This document shows, piece after piece, positions 62,585-64,000 of a stretch of 64,000 bases of DNA. A program made the position numbers and the translations under genes. The number at the start of each line of letters is the position of its first letter. The first letter of the stretch is position 1. The notes beneath the pieces were generated by a model, which was not told the DNA's origin, searched no databases, and saw nothing but the letters and a program-made list of their open reading frames with translations. The stretch is from Aphidius gifuensis (Eukaryota > Arthropoda > Insecta > Hymenoptera > Braconidae): the NCBI RefSeq assembly GCF_014905175.1, contig NC_057790.1, positions 186,001 to 250,000 on the forward strand. The letters run 5' to 3'.

Positions 62585-63723
62585 ATGCCAAACATTATCA
62601 ATGATATTAAATTGGATTTCAAGGATGTTCTCCTCAGGCCAAAACGGAGCACTCTAAAAAGTCGTTCAGATGTAAGTCATAAAATTCATAAAATTCATAA
62701 TTCAACTTATATTATTATCATTTTAAAAATACATATTATTATTTTTAATATTTTACACGTGTCATAACCATATTTAGCCATTACTCTGATAATTATTTTT
62801 CTTTGAAAAAATTAAATCAATACTTTTCGAAGAAAAAAAAAAAAAAAAAATTGGCTTTTTCCTTTAAATTAAACAAAGTAATTATTGAATTTTTTTTTCG
62901 ATATTTCAGGTTGATTTATATCGTGAAATACAATTTCGTAATTCAAAACGTACATACAAGGGTATACCAGTGATGGCATCTAACATGGACACCGTTGGTA
63001 CATTTGAGATGGCAAGGGCATTGTCAAAGGTATAAAAATAAATATAATATTATTATAATAATAATGGCATTGAAAATATATAACAATATAATATTTTATA
63101 TCAAGGCTAATTACCTACAGACAGGCAATGAAATAAATATAAATATATATAAATTGTTTTATCAATATAATAATATTAATAATTTTAATAAATTAATTAC
63201 AGTATGGATTATTTACAACTGTTCATAAATATTATACACCAGATGAATGGAAAGAATTTGCAATGAAAAATTCAGATTGTTTAAATAATATTGCTGCAAG
63301 TTCAGGAACAAGTTCTGATGATTTTGAAAGATTATCAAATGTCATTGAAGCTGTACCAGAATTATCATTTATTTGTCTTGATGTTGCTAATGGTTATTCA
63401 CAACACTTTGTTGAATATGTTAGAAAAGTACGAGCTCAATTTCCCAATCATACAATAATTGTAAGTTGATTAAATTATTTTTGTTTTAATTTATTATATT
63501 AATATGATATTGTTAATGTAAAATTATGACAAAGGCAGGAAATGTTGTTACTGGAGAAATGGTTGAAGAATTACTATTGTCTGGTGCTGATATTATTAAA
63601 GTTGGAATTGGACCTGGTTCTGTTTGTACAACTAGAATGAAAACTGGTGTTGGCTATCCACAATTAAGTGCTGTTCTTGAGTGTGCTGATGCTGCACATG
63701 GACTCAAAGGCCATATTATTTCG
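62585..63723 (+). CDS. GMPR: GMP reductase, N-terminal part (3' end outside window)
   Basis: GMP reductase turns GMP into IMP with NADPH, feeding guanine nucleotides back into the purine pool. Exons seen are 62585-62671, 62910-63029, 63203-63460 and 63535-63723, covering residues 1-218 of about 345. The start MPNIINDIKLDFKDVLLRPK matches the family N-terminus. Other blocks: MASNMDTVGTFEMA, ICLDVANGYS, GNVVTGEMVEELLLSGADII and the catalytic loop GPGSVCTTR, whose Cys is residue 186, as in the human enzyme. The last exon seen ends at HGLKGHIIS, just before the expected DGG segment; the next exon lies past base 64000. The remaining 277 bases are intron. Confidence 0.95.
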
Positions 63724-64000
63724 GTAAATTTATTTTTATTATATTTTAAAAAGAAAAAAAACAATGAAAATAGTCATCAATATTTAATTACGTGACTAGT
63801 CTATTTTTCATTTATTTTTTTTTCTTCCATTACGTTGATAATAAAAATGATGAAATATTTTTTAAAATAACTTGATATAATAGTCTCATTAAAGAAAAAA
63901 AATTATATTTCAACATTAGTTTTTTCTTATCTTCAATTTAAGCTGATAAATTTGCACACAAAACTTGACCTCTAAATCATTGTGGATTTTTTTATGATTC

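Noticed and set aside
1..64000. Transposons, integrated viral segments, tRNA or rRNA genes, CRISPR
   Set aside because: No terminal repeats, transposase, reverse transcriptase or virus-like genes, no tRNA-like folds and no CRISPR arrays were recognised on either strand by eye.

Overview
This window is nuclear DNA from an insect, most likely a hymenopteran and perhaps a parasitoid wasp. The evidence is strongly AT-rich DNA, many short introns with GT..AG borders, and animal gene families such as UNC79, Frizzled, GPAA1 and PRDM. The order-level guess is inference. I saw no bacterial, viral, transposon, tRNA, rRNA or CRISPR features. All splice borders were placed by eye. They are supported by reading frames that close across every junction and by the fit to known families.

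Layout, left to right: the 3' part of unc79 (+, NALCN channel accessory subunit); a facilitated sugar/trehalose transporter (-); TBC1D31 (+); adenine phosphoribosyltransferase (-); a large type I membrane protein with kringle, farnesoic-acid-methyltransferase-like, thrombospondin type 1 and Ig-like modules (+); a PR-domain zinc-finger factor (+); an S9B dipeptidyl peptidase with an intact catalytic set (-); a tandem pair of small secreted cysteine-rich proteins (-); GPAA1 (+); xanthine dehydrogenase (+); a long regulatory-looking spacer; a Frizzled Wnt receptor with a 4.7 kb first intron (+); USP16/45 deubiquitinase (+); a small secreted peptide with a CS-alpha-beta-like cysteine spacing (+); and the 5' part of GMP reductase (+, running off the window).

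Most genes are unrelated housekeeping or signalling genes. Three belong to purine metabolism (Aprt, Xdh, GMPR), but they are far apart and independently oriented, so no functional cluster is claimed. The best candidates for undescribed biology are: the kringle/FAMeT/TSP1/Ig receptor; the duplicated ten-cysteine secreted proteins, each with a TATA box and a tiny 5'UTR intron ending exactly at the start codon; the six-cysteine peptide, which has the same promoter style; and a cluster of TCF/Pangolin-like motifs upstream of the Frizzled gene.
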